Shown piece by piece: positions 1 to 11,545 of a stretch of DNA of 64,000 nucleotides (its first letter is position 1; each line of letters opens with the position of its first letter). Made by a program: the position numbers and the translations under genes. The DNA comes from Xanthoparmelia taractica (Eukaryota; Ascomycota; Lecanoromycetes; Lecanorales; Parmeliaceae): assembly GCA_033085395.1 (NCBI GenBank), contig JANQBS010000031.1, positions 124,001 to 188,000 on the forward strand, written 5' to 3'. A model generated the notes under the pieces. It saw only the letters and a list, made by a program, of their open reading frames with translations. It did not search any database and was not told the DNA's origin.

Positions 1-525
1 TTGCCATATTTCCCCCCAGTCGAAAGTCCTTGTGGGCCACCCAACAGCTGGTCGATCATCCATCCAGCTTCTGCCTCCGAAACACCGTAGGTCGCGGCCA
101 AACTCGCTCGCACCTGTGGGCTGACGCTGGCGACAAAGACCTTGCCTTCCTGTTGATTTATTCCATATTCACTGCCGATTTTGGAAAGATCGATTGAGTG
201 TTGCGAGTCTAGTGCATTGAGTACTTCGGAATGGGATTGAAGTGATATCAACACAGCTTCTGCAGAAGTGACGCATCCTGAGCATGCTAGACAGTCTGTT
301 AAAGATATCTGGGCTGGTGCAGCACTTTGGCTTTGAAGCTTGTCTTCCGTTGTTACTTCGTAAGCCTATGACCTACTCATTAACAGGGGACAGGGAAATT
401 AGTGAAGGCGGACATACATTGAACTCTTCAGGTGCTTGTTTCGGGAGTGTCTCCACAGGTTTGATGCATGCTACACCTGGTGAAATAAAATCATTTAGAT
501 CATCAGTGGATAGAATTGCCGACAT
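1..525 (-). CDS. NAR1: Cytosolic Fe-S cluster assembly factor Nar1, 5' part (cut by left edge)
   Basis: Nar1 is an iron-only-hydrogenase-like protein of the cytosolic iron-sulfur assembly (CIA) machinery, which passes Fe-S clusters to cytosolic and nuclear apoproteins. Exon 1 is 525-418 (36 codons, starting MSAILSTDDLNDFISPG), the intron is 417-366 (GTATGT..TAG, 52 nt), and exon 2 runs from 365 off the left edge. The N-terminal cluster cysteines are visible: one in GVACIKP and three in DCLACSGC, followed by the family-typical VTSAEAVLISLQSHSEVL and later FVASVSPQVRASLAATYG. The frame is open to base 1, so only about 157 residues are in the window; the C-terminal hydrogenase-like region lies outside. 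Family assignment is from these motifs and is very secure; both splice sites preserve the frame. Confidence 0.93.
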
Positions 526-994
526 ACTGTTGTACCTTGAACTGGCAAAGAGGAGGTGGCGATGAAGACATTGTTGAGCAGAAGGTGTTTGCCATCGCCA
601 GATACACCGAAGTTTTACCGGTGGTGGCAATCACAAAATTATATACCTTACTCTAGAGTGTTTAGGTCTCACGTACTACCCGCTCGCTGGTGATACTCGA
701 CGCAAAAAAATGACAACAATTTGGGGCTCTTCCAGTTACAAAAGTTGCATCTTCTTGGCAAACCACCCTTTGACATTCAGGTATTTTGAACAGCTTCTGC
801 TCTATGCATAACTTCGCTACAGCTTCTCACACAGTCAGTCAAAGCTCCTATTCCCAGCTCAACATCCATATCTTCGTACATACATTTGGTTTGAAGACAC
901 TTTGAATTACGACGTGTCGCCTGAGAATGTGCTCGGCAATGTCCTTGATGAGACATTCTTGGGTACATACACGAAGCTTAGCTGGAAAACCACA
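526..994. other. Intergenic: NAR1 upstream / HeLo gene downstream
   Basis: About 470 bases between the NAR1 start and the stop of the HeLo-pseudokinase gene, both on the minus strand. It should hold the NAR1 promoter and the 3' UTR of its neighbour. I see no gene or repeat here. Confidence 0.6.
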
Positions 995-2833
995 TCACAG
1001 AACCTCCAATACATTTCGAAGTGTGGATACAATGCTCTCCTGGAACTCAAGTGAGTCATCAAATTCCTCGTCTGCTGAGCTATTGGATTGTGTCTCAGCA
1101 TGTAAGCAATCCATCACGAGCTTGCTGTAAACATTACCCATGCAGAACTCAAGTTCAGCTCTAATGCTGCCGCTCCCTCGCTCTTCCAAAAACCTCTGCT
1201 TCTCTTTTACCATCGAATAGTACTCTGCCTTATCCTTAGGTGCGAGTATCGCTAAAGAAGACAGCATAGATGAGACAAGACAAACCCTCTCGTCCGATTG
1301 ACTACGTAGCCGTTGCAGTAATATTGTCTGCAGAGGCAACCAGAAAGCCACTTCAAGTAGGACACAGCCAAGGCTATACACATCAAACCTCTTGTTAGAG
1401 GAAGCCCTTCCTTGGCCTAGAGATCTCGGATGCCGATACAAATCGAAGTCCAGCTGTGACGACGGGGCCTCCGTGGTTTCGAGCGGATTATCTGCTCTTG
1501 CGTATTCGTAGCCACCAAGATAGGCCGATGATAGATCGTCCATACTATTCCATTGCTCCGTGCCAGATTTGAAGACCAGGATGTTGTCCGTTCGTATGCC
1601 TTTGTGCAGCCAGCCGGCTGTATGGAGTTGGAGGACTGTTTCTGCCATTGCTATGGCGATGCTTAAACGGTTGTTAAGGCTCGGACGTTGAGATGCTTGG
1701 CATAGGAGTTCGTTTAATGACAACATGGAAAAAGTGCTACTCAAAGCATTTGGAGGGCTGAATAAATAGCCGTAACGACCGGACTTAGGTACTTTAAGAA
1801 AGCCAAAGCACCTCAGAGAGTGAAAGGCAGGGCTTTTCATTTCGCTAAGAAACGCTGCGACTTTTATGATGCGATGCTTCAGCTTTGACTCAATGGCGCT
1901 TGCAACTTCCTTCCACTCCACGATAACGGGCCTCCCATCATACTGTGTGACTTCTCGGGAACTTTCCGCCGAGATGTGACCCTTACGGAGCAAAAGCAGA
2001 TCCGGGCTATGCTGCAAATCCTTAGCACCTTTCAGCGACAAGCTTTTAAGATGTGTAGTAGACATCCTCGTTGGTGATTCAATAAGCGGAGAAGTATCAG
2101 GAAGTCTATGGCTCGGCGAACCAATCAGCTCCAGTAGGAGTCCTTTGTGTTTTAGTCTGGCGGCCGCAGCAACAGCGCCATCAACCATATCCAGGGGTTC
2201 GCTCATAGCATCCAGCAACGCTTTGTCCGGGCTCTGAGCCACAATCGATCGCAGCACTGAACTTCCATCCCTGTAATTTAATTGCTGGTCTAGGGGGTGG
2301 AGCACATCTGAGAGTCGTTTGTTGAAGTAGCGGATGTCCTTGAGGAGTAGCCTGAATCTGTCTGAATCGACTGCGCCCCATTTGAGCTTTTTCCAAGCAT
2401 TGTTCCGTCTTGCGTACACTTTCGCAGTGTCATTGATGAACTGGGGTTTGGTTTTGTCCAGATAGTAGCCAAAAAGACGCTTTGGCCGATGTACCTCTCG
2501 AATCTCTTCTTCTGTGACTGTAAGGTCCAGCCCATAATCCTCCCTGAGTTTCGCTGCGTTGGTGAGGAGTTGCTCAAGATTCGCGAGAGTGCTCTGAACG
2601 AGCGTGGGATTGGAAACATTGAATTCTGGGGGGTCATTGAAGAAACCCACGGTTCTCGCCCATCTGTGGAGGCAATAGTGCTCCCATTCTAGCTGACATG
2701 CCAGCACATCGCCTCTACTTCCGAGTTCTTGAGCCGCAGAAAGGAGCACAAAACCTTTGATGCATCCATCAAACAATTGGAAACTCAATGAGACGAAGCT
2801 GGCAACAGATGCAGCTTCTCCGATGCCTGCCAT
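995..2833 (-). CDS. HeLo-domain protein with C-terminal pseudokinase (cell-death type)
   Basis: Single exon, 612 aa. Residues about 1-220 read as a HeLo (prion-inhibition/HET-s N-terminal) domain: a hydrophobic start (GEAASVASFVSLSFQLFDGC) followed by amphipathic helices with the typical LEWEHYCLHRWARTVGF. Residues about 300-540 have a kinase fold: LHKGIRTDNILVF stands at the catalytic loop, so the HRD aspartate is glycine, and the DFG position reads YLGGYEY; DVYSLGCVLLEVAFW matches subdomain IX. Phosphotransfer is therefore unlikely. This HeLo plus pseudokinase architecture is a recurrent fungal family. HeLo domains are membrane-active in incompatibility and cell death, and are related to the four-helix bundle of animal MLKL. 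It lies head-to-head with an active kinase-ankyrin gene (start 3291). No amyloid or RHIM-like motif was noticed. A cell-death role is inferred from the family. Confidence 0.85.
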   Translation of the reverse strand: MAGIGEAASVASFVSLSFQLFDGCIKGFVLLSAAQELGSRGDVLACQLEWEHYCLHRWARTVGFFNDPPEFNVSNPTLVQSTLANLEQLLTNAAKLREDYGLDLTVTEEEIREVHRPKRLFGYYLDKTKPQFINDTAKVYARRNNAWKKLKWGAVDSDRFRLLLKDIRYFNKRLSDVLHPLDQQLNYRDGSSVLRSIVAQSPDKALLDAMSEPLDMVDGAVAAAARLKHKGLLLELIGSPSHRLPDTSPLIESPTRMSTTHLKSLSLKGAKDLQHSPDLLLLRKGHISAESSREVTQYDGRPVIVEWKEVASAIESKLKHRIIKVAAFLSEMKSPAFHSLRCFGFLKVPKSGRYGYLFSPPNALSSTFSMLSLNELLCQASQRPSLNNRLSIAIAMAETVLQLHTAGWLHKGIRTDNILVFKSGTEQWNSMDDLSSAYLGGYEYARADNPLETTEAPSSQLDFDLYRHPRSLGQGRASSNKRFDVYSLGCVLLEVAFWLPLQTILLQRLRSQSDERVCLVSSMLSSLAILAPKDKAEYYSMVKEKQRFLEERGSGSIRAELEFCMGNVYSKLVMDCLHAETQSNSSADEEFDDSLEFQESIVSTLRNVLEVL

Positions 2834-3290
2834 CGTAGTCTTAGCGCCACTAACCCTTTCTTTGCGACTAGCGTTTTTCTTAGGTACTTAAGATATACTG
2901 TCAGTTGCTTAAATGCTTTGCTTAACATCATCAAATACACTGCATGTATCCAGGGAAGAGGTTCAGCACTTGGTGGCAGCAATCATGGTTGGGCGTCCAT
3001 GAGGCTGTGGGGCTTATCAGCCCCTCCTTTCTGCACGTTAGAACTTGCCCACAGGCGACCGTCTTCCACTTAGATCAGTATGCACCCCACCATCGTCAAA
3101 GCATATGCCCGCTTAGAAGCCTTGCGCCTTTGCGCGAGGCTTTCAACTACATTTCTACCTAAAGCGTATTTGTTTAAAGTCGGTCATCCTCCACAACATT
3201 TGCAAACCTTTCCTCTATCGTCTCACAGATTCCGCACACGGCCCCTTCCGAGCTGGTGGGGCGCCATCAGGATCCGCACCTATTGAGTCT
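2834..3290. promoter_or_regulatory. Shared divergent promoter region
   Basis: 457 bases separate the start codons of the HeLo-pseudokinase (minus) and the kinase-ankyrin gene (plus), with no other gene between. Any regulatory elements would be available to both, so co-expression is plausible. I recognise no specific operator or TATA element. Confidence 0.45.
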
Positions 3291-6200
3291 ATGGATCAGC
3301 AAAACGAGGCTACAGTCCCTCCGGTCAAACCCTTGGCGGATGCGTTTTTCCACGACATATCAGCAAGGCTAGAGACGCAAGTGCAAAAGCAAGAATGGAC
3401 TAATCGGCCGAGAACCTGGTTCATTCTCAACCAAATCAAACGCCTTGATGCTATGGAAGCATTCATCGTTCAAGGTCTCAACGATACGTCTCTTCCATAT
3501 AAGGGCCGAAGCTCACTGCCGAACACTCTCAACGTCAATGAAGCCAACGACTTCTTGAAATGGCAAAATTCAGTGATCAGCGACGTACTGTATCTGGAAC
3601 AGGGCAAGCACGTTCGGATCGCAAATGGAGATGTGCTTTTTGAAAGCAAGGGGCGGAAATTAGGTGTTGGTAGCCAAGGGTGAGAGAATATTTCGAAGAT
3701 TGTCCCACGTTTATGTTATGCCTTCCAGTTATTCGTGCTCCATACTCTGAATCTTCTCAGCATGGATCTTTTGTTGCATATTCATGCTATGTTCGACAAT
3801 TTTCTGTCCTTGTGTACTGCACTAACCACACCAATAGCTCCTCAGTCGTGGACGAGGTTGTCAGCAAAGCGACCGGGAAAGTGTACGCACGAAAGCGCAT
3901 CAACCGTGTGAAGACTTTTGGACATGACACTCAGGCGCAGAAAGTATACGAAAACGAAATCAAAGTTCTATCCAAAGTTGCTGAAGACGATCATCTCATT
4001 AGAGTAAGAGGGACATATACCGACAAGAAGTATCTAGTCATGCTCTTGGAGCCTGTAGCCGACAGAAACCTAAAGCAGTACATGAATGGAGGACCACTGA
4101 CTTCCGTGAAAGGGCAACAAAAGTTCCGTACGTATTTTGGTTGTCTGGCTCACACGATTCGGTTCCTGCATGATCCATCCACCGAAACTCTCCACAAAGA
4201 TATCAAACCGGAGAACATATTGCTCAAGGATGGCCACCTAATCCTGACAGACTTTGGTACCGCTTTTGATTGGTCAAAGACAGGTCAAAGTATGACCCGG
4301 AGTAATGCTGGCGACCACCGAACACCGCGATACCAGAGCCCGGAAGTTGCTACTTCAAGCGAGTTTCACCGTTCGTCGGACATTTGGTCATTGGGTGTTG
4401 TCTTCCTCGAGATGGTAACCTTTCTCCGAGGAAAACGCATTGCTGAAATGGATACATTCTTACAAACCAATGGGGCTCGGCGCACCGAAATTCATCTGAA
4501 TTTAGATGTTGCAATGAACTGGTTTGAGCAGCTTCAAGCGCATGGAGAAGGTTCACCAATTGACAATGAGCCCTTATCATGGATCAAACGCATGCTCAAT
4601 CGAGAACATTCCAATAGGCCCACTGCCGCAGCAGTATATCAGGATATCGCGGCGTTCCATGACGGGATGTTCTGCGGACGCTGTTGCTTGGATACCGAGT
4701 CTAGCTCAAGCACGGATGAAGATTCTCATACTGAGGTCGACATGCTATCTGATGTGATGGAAAATGACGAACTCTCTTCTGAGGATCCTTGGATGGAAAG
4801 AGAGTACACTTTGGAAAGTCTTAACGCTTCGATACTCATGGAGGAGCCTATCCAAGACAGTAGTGCAAAGCCCGGTCTTCAGAGCACCCAAAGATACAGC
4901 TTAAGATCTTCTACTGAAAGGAATAATACTTGTCTTATTACTGGCTCAGGGTCAGATATTGTTCGTACCGAGAAAAAGGCCCGACATCAGAGTAGATCTC
5001 AATCTCATTTTACTCGCCCGTCGACTCGGAGGAAAGGATCACAAAGCCAAGACCTCACGGAGACTTCTAATCCGACATCAGAAGTATTCAGCCCCAAGAA
5101 GGTCATGACAAAGGCAGGACCGAAACCCTCCTTTGATAAGGAGACTTTTGTGAGATGGCTAGCATCATTACCGGAGAAATTCAAAGCTCCTTTGTCAGAA
5201 AGTCGTCAAGCAAGATCTGCAACCATATCTAAACGACCAGATAAACGCCATCCAACCGTGGAATCACAACGTATTGGACATTTCTTGTCATCCTTGCCAG
5301 AAGAACCTTCAGAATACGAAAGTACTTCTAGAGCAGACTCGGAGCGGATCATCGAGGGTCTAGATCACCAACAACGGAGCCACACTTTCCCGACATTCTA
5401 CCAGCAATGCATCAAAAGATCACTCAGTCAGGAAAAGCTTCCGACCTCTGCCGATCTTCTCACGGAAGAAACCGACAACGACATATTCTCAGGTGTCAAC
5501 AAATCAAGATTGGTCCATTATGCAAGTGACGACGCTTTGAACTCGACTCTAGCAATTTCCAAACAGACTTTGCGAGAAGCTACTGATGAATTGAAAGCAT
5601 TCGCTGCTACAACTACATTCCTGAAATGGAATAGCCCCACAAAGACCACTCCAAAGGACTCGGACGATATTTCACCGTTAGATATGAAAGGCTCAGGTAT
5701 CTACATCGAGCCTATGGCTGACTCAGATTCGGAGCACCCCCATCGAAGACCAGGAGTTCAAGCTCCAGCCGTCGTATCAACTGGGCCCCACCCCTCAGGA
5801 GTACTTGAGCCTCCACGTCTCGCGGCTTACCTAAAAGCTGTTCCCGAAGAACGTAGACGTCGCTGGGAATCTGCTTCAGTCATCATGGACAGAATCCTTA
5901 ACGATAAGATTTCCGAAGCACCAACCTCGCTCATGTCGGTCAACACGCGTTCTACAGTCTCGCAAAGCCAGCCTCTTCTGCGTTGGAATGATAAGTGCTA
6001 TGGATATCTTCCTATCTATACTGCAAACGGTAAGGTCGGTGGGGTCAGGGCCTTGCTGAGAGCTGGCTGTAATCCTGGAACAACAGAGAAGCCACGTTGG
6101 GCGCCAATTTACAACGCAATCAGGGGCGCGACTAATAAGCATACTAAGTGTCTCCGAGAACTTGTTTCCTACGGCGTCAATGTCAACGCTGTCAGATCAA

Positions 6201-7057
6201 AGAATGGGAGAACACCCCTCCACTACGCAATCGAAAATCCACCGTGGTCAGGCTATTCTTCTGTTATCTACACCTTGCTCGCTGCAAATGCAGACCCAAA
6301 TGCGCGAGACAATGCCAATGACGTTCCTCTTCTCATGCTACTTTCAGGTGGGGGCCGACTACCACAGGAAAAGCGTGATGCGCTTTATCTCTTACTGGCG
6401 CCAAATTTCGCTACGAGTCTTAATGTGTCTATCCCTGGGACTCTGGACAATCCATTACACCTAGCCATACGCCGCAAAGATGCCTATACCGTCGATGTTA
6501 TACTGGAGAAGATGAAGCAGGTCCAAGGATGCGCTTTAACGTTAATGCATGAGTCTAACGGTAGCCGTTTCACGCCCCTTTTGCTGGCGTTCACTATTTT
6601 CACTTTGTTAGGGGGAGAAGCGGACGAGGAATTGCAGATCATCAAATTGCTCCTAGAGAACGGCGCCAATCCCAATGTCCAGGATGTCGCTCACGGGGGG
6701 ACGCCGCTACATCTTGTCGTCTGTGCCAGTAAGAATACTATCGCTCTTGAACTGCTCTGCACACACTCTGCGAATGCAAATTTGCCGAACAATGCCGGTG
6801 AATCGGCAATAGATGTGGCTCACAAGCTTCGATTCGAACATCCGAAAGATAAATGGTATTTGTTTGCCAAGCGTCGGATGTGCAATATACTGAAGGATGA
6901 ACATTACCGGCCACCAGAGCTCACATCCTTTCTAGACGAGGAGGCGGCTATCAACGCCAAAGAAAAGACTGATGAAAAGGAGGCTGATGCTCTTAAAAAC
7001 CCCGGACCATTACCGAAGAAGGCAATTGGCAAGAAGGCAGTTACGTTTCGAGCTTAA
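3291..7057 (+). CDS. Active Ser/Thr protein kinase with C-terminal ankyrin repeats
   Basis: Two exons, 3291-3679 and 3838-7057, with a 158-nt intron (GTGAGA..ATAG); 1202 aa. The intron sits inside the glycine loop, and splicing yields GVGSQGSSVVDEV. Residues about 1-120 are an uncharacterised leader. The kinase domain (about 120-400) has a VAIK-type lysine (KVYARKRI), an alpha-C glutamate (YENEIKVL), catalytic loop LHKDIKPENILL, LTDFGTAF, RYQSPEV and DIWSLGVV, so all key residues are present. A long Ser/Thr-rich acidic linker (about 400-820) follows, then several ankyrin repeats (for example NGRTPLHYAIENPP, GANPNVQDVAHGGTPLHLVV) to about residue 1130, and a basic tail. Kinase plus ankyrin recalls animal RIPK4/ANKK1, but I cannot show close relationship. 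Its head-to-head position beside a HeLo-pseudokinase suggests a shared pathway. Confidence 0.88.
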
Positions 7058-7849
7058 AAGGAGAACATGCCTCAATGGCGGTCTCTACGGCTCTGTGGTG
7101 GCTATGAATTTCAATTCCGTCATATCAAAATTCAACGTTATGCTACGAAGTTCAGTCTGTAAGTGCCTTCATTACTGATGTAGAAGTATCTACAGTCTTG
7201 ACACCAGAAACTCGTCCAAGCAAACGCAGTGACCTCGTAGAAAGTCGACGGGAGGTATGATCATATAATCTCGTAAGCCAAGATTTCCTTACAGTCCATA
7301 CCCACATTCCACAGCGAAAATTTCGTCTACACATTGGTTGCCGCGCCCTTGCTGGCCTTGTACTGCATACTATCGAACAGGGCTATCGGGACACAGTATC
7401 TCCAGGAATGAGTTGACCCCTTTCAATACCTGAGAAGCCCGACTCCCTTGAACACAGACTGAGCACCGCCCATGCAACCACATCCCTTATCTGAACTTGC
7501 CATTGCATTCAAATGCCGCCTGAACTTCTTCAAAATATACCAGCATCTCCATCAGAACGAAGCCCATCACTCGTCTCAGATGCCGAAATCGCACAGACTA
7601 TCCGCTCGATATTTATATCTCGAAGAGCGCGAATGCAACATCTCAAGATAGGTTTTACTCTACCGTCTAATCAAACTCTAACAATTCCTCTGTTTTGACC
7701 GCTCAAGGGGTTAGGAAAGCCAATCCGCGACTGAGGCTCCCGGTGGCTGTGAGCTTCATATCATAGCATCTGCTGTTACAATAGCACTCTCGCAGATTCA
7801 CAATCAGTCGATCCGGTTCTAAGGTTTTTAAATTGAGAGACACCTGCGC
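7058..7849. other. Intergenic, no gene seen
   Basis: Downstream of the kinase-ankyrin gene. Only short ORFs are present (longest about 60 codons, 7513-7698) and none looks coding or has recognisable motifs. Confidence 0.5.
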
Positions 7850-8330
7850 TGCCAGTGATCAGTCTTAGTCCAAGATTTCGTGAGATAACGGAGGACTCTG
7901 CAGCTACGTGAATATGGAGGGTCATCCGGTAGGTCTTCGATATCCGCTTCTATGGTCGTCATCTGAGCTTGGTGTGCAGCTGCATGTCCATTGATGCCAT
8001 TTTAGAAAAGACCAATCTCCGCCGATTGCAGAAAGAGCCTTCGTTCCTTTGTACCGAGGCAGACGTTGAAGAGCTTCTCAATGGCTTGGTATCTAGAAAA
8101 GACGAATGTGTTGCGGTATATGAAGGGTTCCGCATCTAGGTGAACGGTTTTGCAGACACGCAACAGCGCAACAGGTGGGAAGGAGCCTTCAGCTGTTCAT
8201 CTTGCCCAATAGTATGGAAAGATTCTGCCTATGTTTAGGCAATAGCCATAGATCATGCAGCGTAATTCCAAAAGTAGGGTAAAGAATGTAAAATGGAAAG
8301 GGTCTTTCATGGAGCCCAAGGAGCCCCTGA
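7850..8330 (-). pseudogene. Relic of a fungal F-box-like (LELR-type) gene
   Basis: One minus-strand frame reads protein-like for about 150 codons but has stops at 8199-8197 (TGA) and 8004-8002 (TAA). Recognisable phrases in order are LLLELRCMIYGYCLN, FPPVALLRVCKTVHLDAEPF, IYRNTFVFSRYQAIEKLF and LGTKERRLFLQSAEIGLF. The pattern LPLELR..IY..CL followed by PPVALLR.CK.IH.EAEP.LY is common in large fungal families of F-box-like proteins. The TAA could be a CAA hit at CpA and the TGA a CGA hit at CpG. No start or splice sites were assigned. I see a decayed copy, not a working gene. Confidence 0.5.
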
Positions 8331-11300
8331 TGCACTGCTCTGCCGCCGGTGACACATATATATAGACTTGCACGTAGTGAGATTAATGCAGGAAATAAGA
8401 AGGTCCATATTCAAAATCTGTCATAAGAACATTACCGCACGCGTTGGCAGGTGGGAATGGTGAGTAGCGAAAGCAGGCGTTCCCAGGCACCAATAATTCG
8501 TCAGGGCCCCGAAATCTAAGCTTTAAGAGGAATGGGGTGATGAAGACCTGCTCAAATCCAACGAAGAGGACTGGTCATGGTTACCCATAAGGCATAGCGA
8601 AGTATTCTAGCTGCTTCGCAGAGCTCCAGAATTTGCATCTCACAACTCACACGCACTCTCGCCGGGCAATTGAAATCCCTGCAAGTAAGATCACGTCCAG
8701 ATCAATTCACCATTTGTCTGGCCAGTTGCGAGACTGGTTGCTACGAAACTCGTTTTTACGAAAGGAACGTTACATGAAAAAGTGCAACCGCTCAAAGTGC
8801 AAGAAGGCCGGCATTCTTTGGCTCAAGACTATCAGAAGTGATTTCGAAATTAAAGAGCAGAGATCTTATGCCTCAAAAAGATCTGAACAAAACAGGATGT
8901 TGTTCGTTTCCATTTTTCAAATCTCCTTGTGCATTTCATAAGACTTAGTGGTAATAAGCAATCTTCTTCGATATCAGTTTCTTAAACAAAAGAAGAGGAG
9001 AATAGCGAAAACTTCTCTGTCACGCTGGAAAGTAGCAGCTACAGGTCGTAGCGCCCCTTTGTAACCCTGCCTCGGTAGCCAAGACTAAAATAACACGAAC
9101 ACGGGTTGGAAAAGCGATCGACAGCAACACAAGGCTGTCAAGGCAGCATAGGAACACACTTGTTGCCACCGTTTCTTGCATGGCTAGCGCAACCTCTCGT
9201 ACTTGTTGATGACTAATCAGCTGGCCGATTGACTCGGCACGCTTAAGCTACCTTGGTCTGAATCCGTAGGAGCAGCTCTATGTCCCAAACTTCTGTAGTA
9301 GCTAAACATCTGTTTCTCATTTGCTCAGAGCTTTCGCTAGGCGTACGAACAAGCGTCGCACGGTGATTCCTTAGAAGGCAGGCCATGATTGCCACGGACT
9401 CCATATGGGCCAGCTTTGCGCCTCAACAGCCCGGGGGCCCTCGTACCAAGGAAGCTATATGCACTCCATGGGGGTGATCTGATCTCTCTTAGTTGCAGTC
9501 GGGTAATTAAATCCAACTCAGATGCTCTTGGCCTGGTGCTGCCGGTGGGAAGATTCATTGTGAGGACTGCCAACGGAGAGGATCCGGTCAGTACTGGGGT
9601 ACGTTTGGCTGCGTATAGGCTTGCTGTTTGCGGCTTTTTCACAATTGCCTTGGGCCGATCTCGAGCGTTTGTGGGTGTCGAATGCTCCACTTGGAAATGG
9701 CCCTTAATGGGTGAATAGGCGAAGATATAGAGCTGTACATGTAATGTATTGCCTTCGATTAAAAAACTCCTGCAAATCAATACATACCTTATAATGCTTA
9801 GATTCCAAGGCCATTCACCGCAAGTCCATGACTGCAGTTTCATCTCGTTTATTTAGGGAACTTGTTTCAGACCAACTTCAGGTTATTTTTAACGAAGGGT
9901 GATGGTAATATCGTCCTTTGGTATGCCGAGTCCGTCCAACTTGCTGTAGAGATACAAGGCCTATGCAGCTCGAGTGACTCCATGATATCGTATGCTCTAA
10001 ACTGGAAGAACCTTGGGATGCATGCATCCAGTAACGTGACCAGCACAGGCATCAAAAATCATGATGGATCGACGGGAGAGTGGCGCGGTCCGGCTTGGCC
10101 GGGCGATTTTGTTGGGCCTGCCGAGTAGCGAACCCATTGCAAGTCCGTAACATGTGACCAAGTAGCTTCAGTCGGGTAGAAGCTCGAGGTCTGTTAGTAG
10201 TGCTGCCCAACCCGTATGGACGCTTCCTATAAGGCCATAGAAGGGTAGGCGCACTTATTATATTGTGAAGGTCCATTCTACAATCTGCCTGCCAGGGTTG
10301 TGGTGGTTAAGGTTTGGAGCTCAGCTGACCGATTCTGAAACCCGCCCAGTGGAAGTACGCAGCGAAGTGTATGCCCTGAAGAACCGGACTGGGACTAGGT
10401 CACATTTCAAGGCGGCTCTCCTCTGTGTCAACCAATCTAATCCTATTACAAGTCAGCCGATCCCTCGCCAGACAGACCAATACCCCACCATTCTGCCCGA
10501 AGCTGTTGAGAATGTCGGGCAAGTAACACCTCGCACCCACACCATCCATCGCTCTCGATACAACAGAAAATATAAACATAAAGCTAGTACTACTAGTTAT
10601 AATAGCTTTAAAGGCTTTCCACAGGACCAAGTGGTAGCGGACCGCAAGGAACTGAAGCCGCTTGGTCCAACTGGCATGACAAATATCTTTGGAGTTGATA
10701 CTGGTAGTCTTTCCATTTCAATACTATGTCAACGCTGACACAGCTCCTAGGATTTAGGCCCTCGGACAGGTCTCGAGTGCTCCAAGAGCACACAGCTTTA
10801 CCAGTGAGCCAAGGCACCGAGGCACTACCACCAATACTCTTGACAAGGTGAGCTTCATGGCCAAATCATCAGTACCTCTCATTAATGCCACATGTTGCTG
10901 ATACTATACGCAGTCCCGACCAACATCACAAAACCCTAGCGAAGCGGTCAACGCCCCTCTGAATGTGACGAAAGAGGTATTGAGGGAGTTCGTATTCTGC
11001 AAGAAGCGGTTTGAACTATCTTACTGGTGGACCGTGATTCTAAATAGGATGATTGCTTAAAAGGGCAGAAAGCGCAGGTACTTAGAAGCTGACAACTCCG
11101 CGAAACCAGATGTGTCTGGTAGCCACTCGTCAGCATATGAAGGGAAACGAGACCGTCGACCGTGGCCTACTTCATTCTCTTTTCTGATTACGCTAACACA
11201 GGGGATCGCGCATAAGCTCGGTGTCTTCCTTTTGTCGACAAGAATGATATTGTCTGCATAAAATAGATGGAAAACGTGGGCAACGCAATATCATTGGAGG

Positions 11301-11545
11301 TCTGGCAGTCGAATATGCAAAGCAAAGATTGCTTGAGCCGGCGCTAATGCACACCTCCGTTAAAAAAGACCCGAAAACAAGCAAGCTGTCCCTAAATGGA
11401 CAAAGGCTTTCTGCATCCTTATAAGGAATACGAGGTGTGATCGCTATTGAGAGTACAAACCTGATTTAGCCAGAGGTCTCGAACGTTGCCAGGTGCACAG
11501 ATAATAAATGTCTATAACTAAGCCCTACATTAATAGGTGGGGCGT
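8331..11545. other. 3.2 kb accessory stretch without a supported gene
   Basis: ORFs up to about 165 codons exist (for example 9337-9843 minus and 10265-10738 plus) but they have no recognisable domains. A tRNA-like promoter remnant lies at 10740-10830 (separate entry). The rest is unassigned and may include old decayed sequence. Confidence 0.4.
10560..10830 (-). repeat. Possible tRNA-derived SINE or tRNA pseudogene
   Basis: Read on the minus strand from about 10830, the sequence begins GGTGCCTTGGCTCACTGGTA, which closely resembles a tRNA 5' end and D-arm (polymerase III A box). About 50 bases downstream there is a weak B-box-like GGCCTAAATCC. The implied acceptor and T stems pair poorly, so it is not a functional tRNA. 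An unrelated body of about 200 bases follows, ending in an A/T-rich stretch. This is compatible with a SINE, but I cannot show other copies in this window. Confidence 0.3.

Noticed and set aside
9337..9843. 168-codon minus-strand ORF
   Set aside because: No recognisable domain, overlapping ORF of similar length on the other strand, and unusual composition; not enough to call a gene.
10265..10738. 157-codon plus-strand ORF
   Set aside because: Overlaps the SINE-like sequence and has no protein-like conserved motif.
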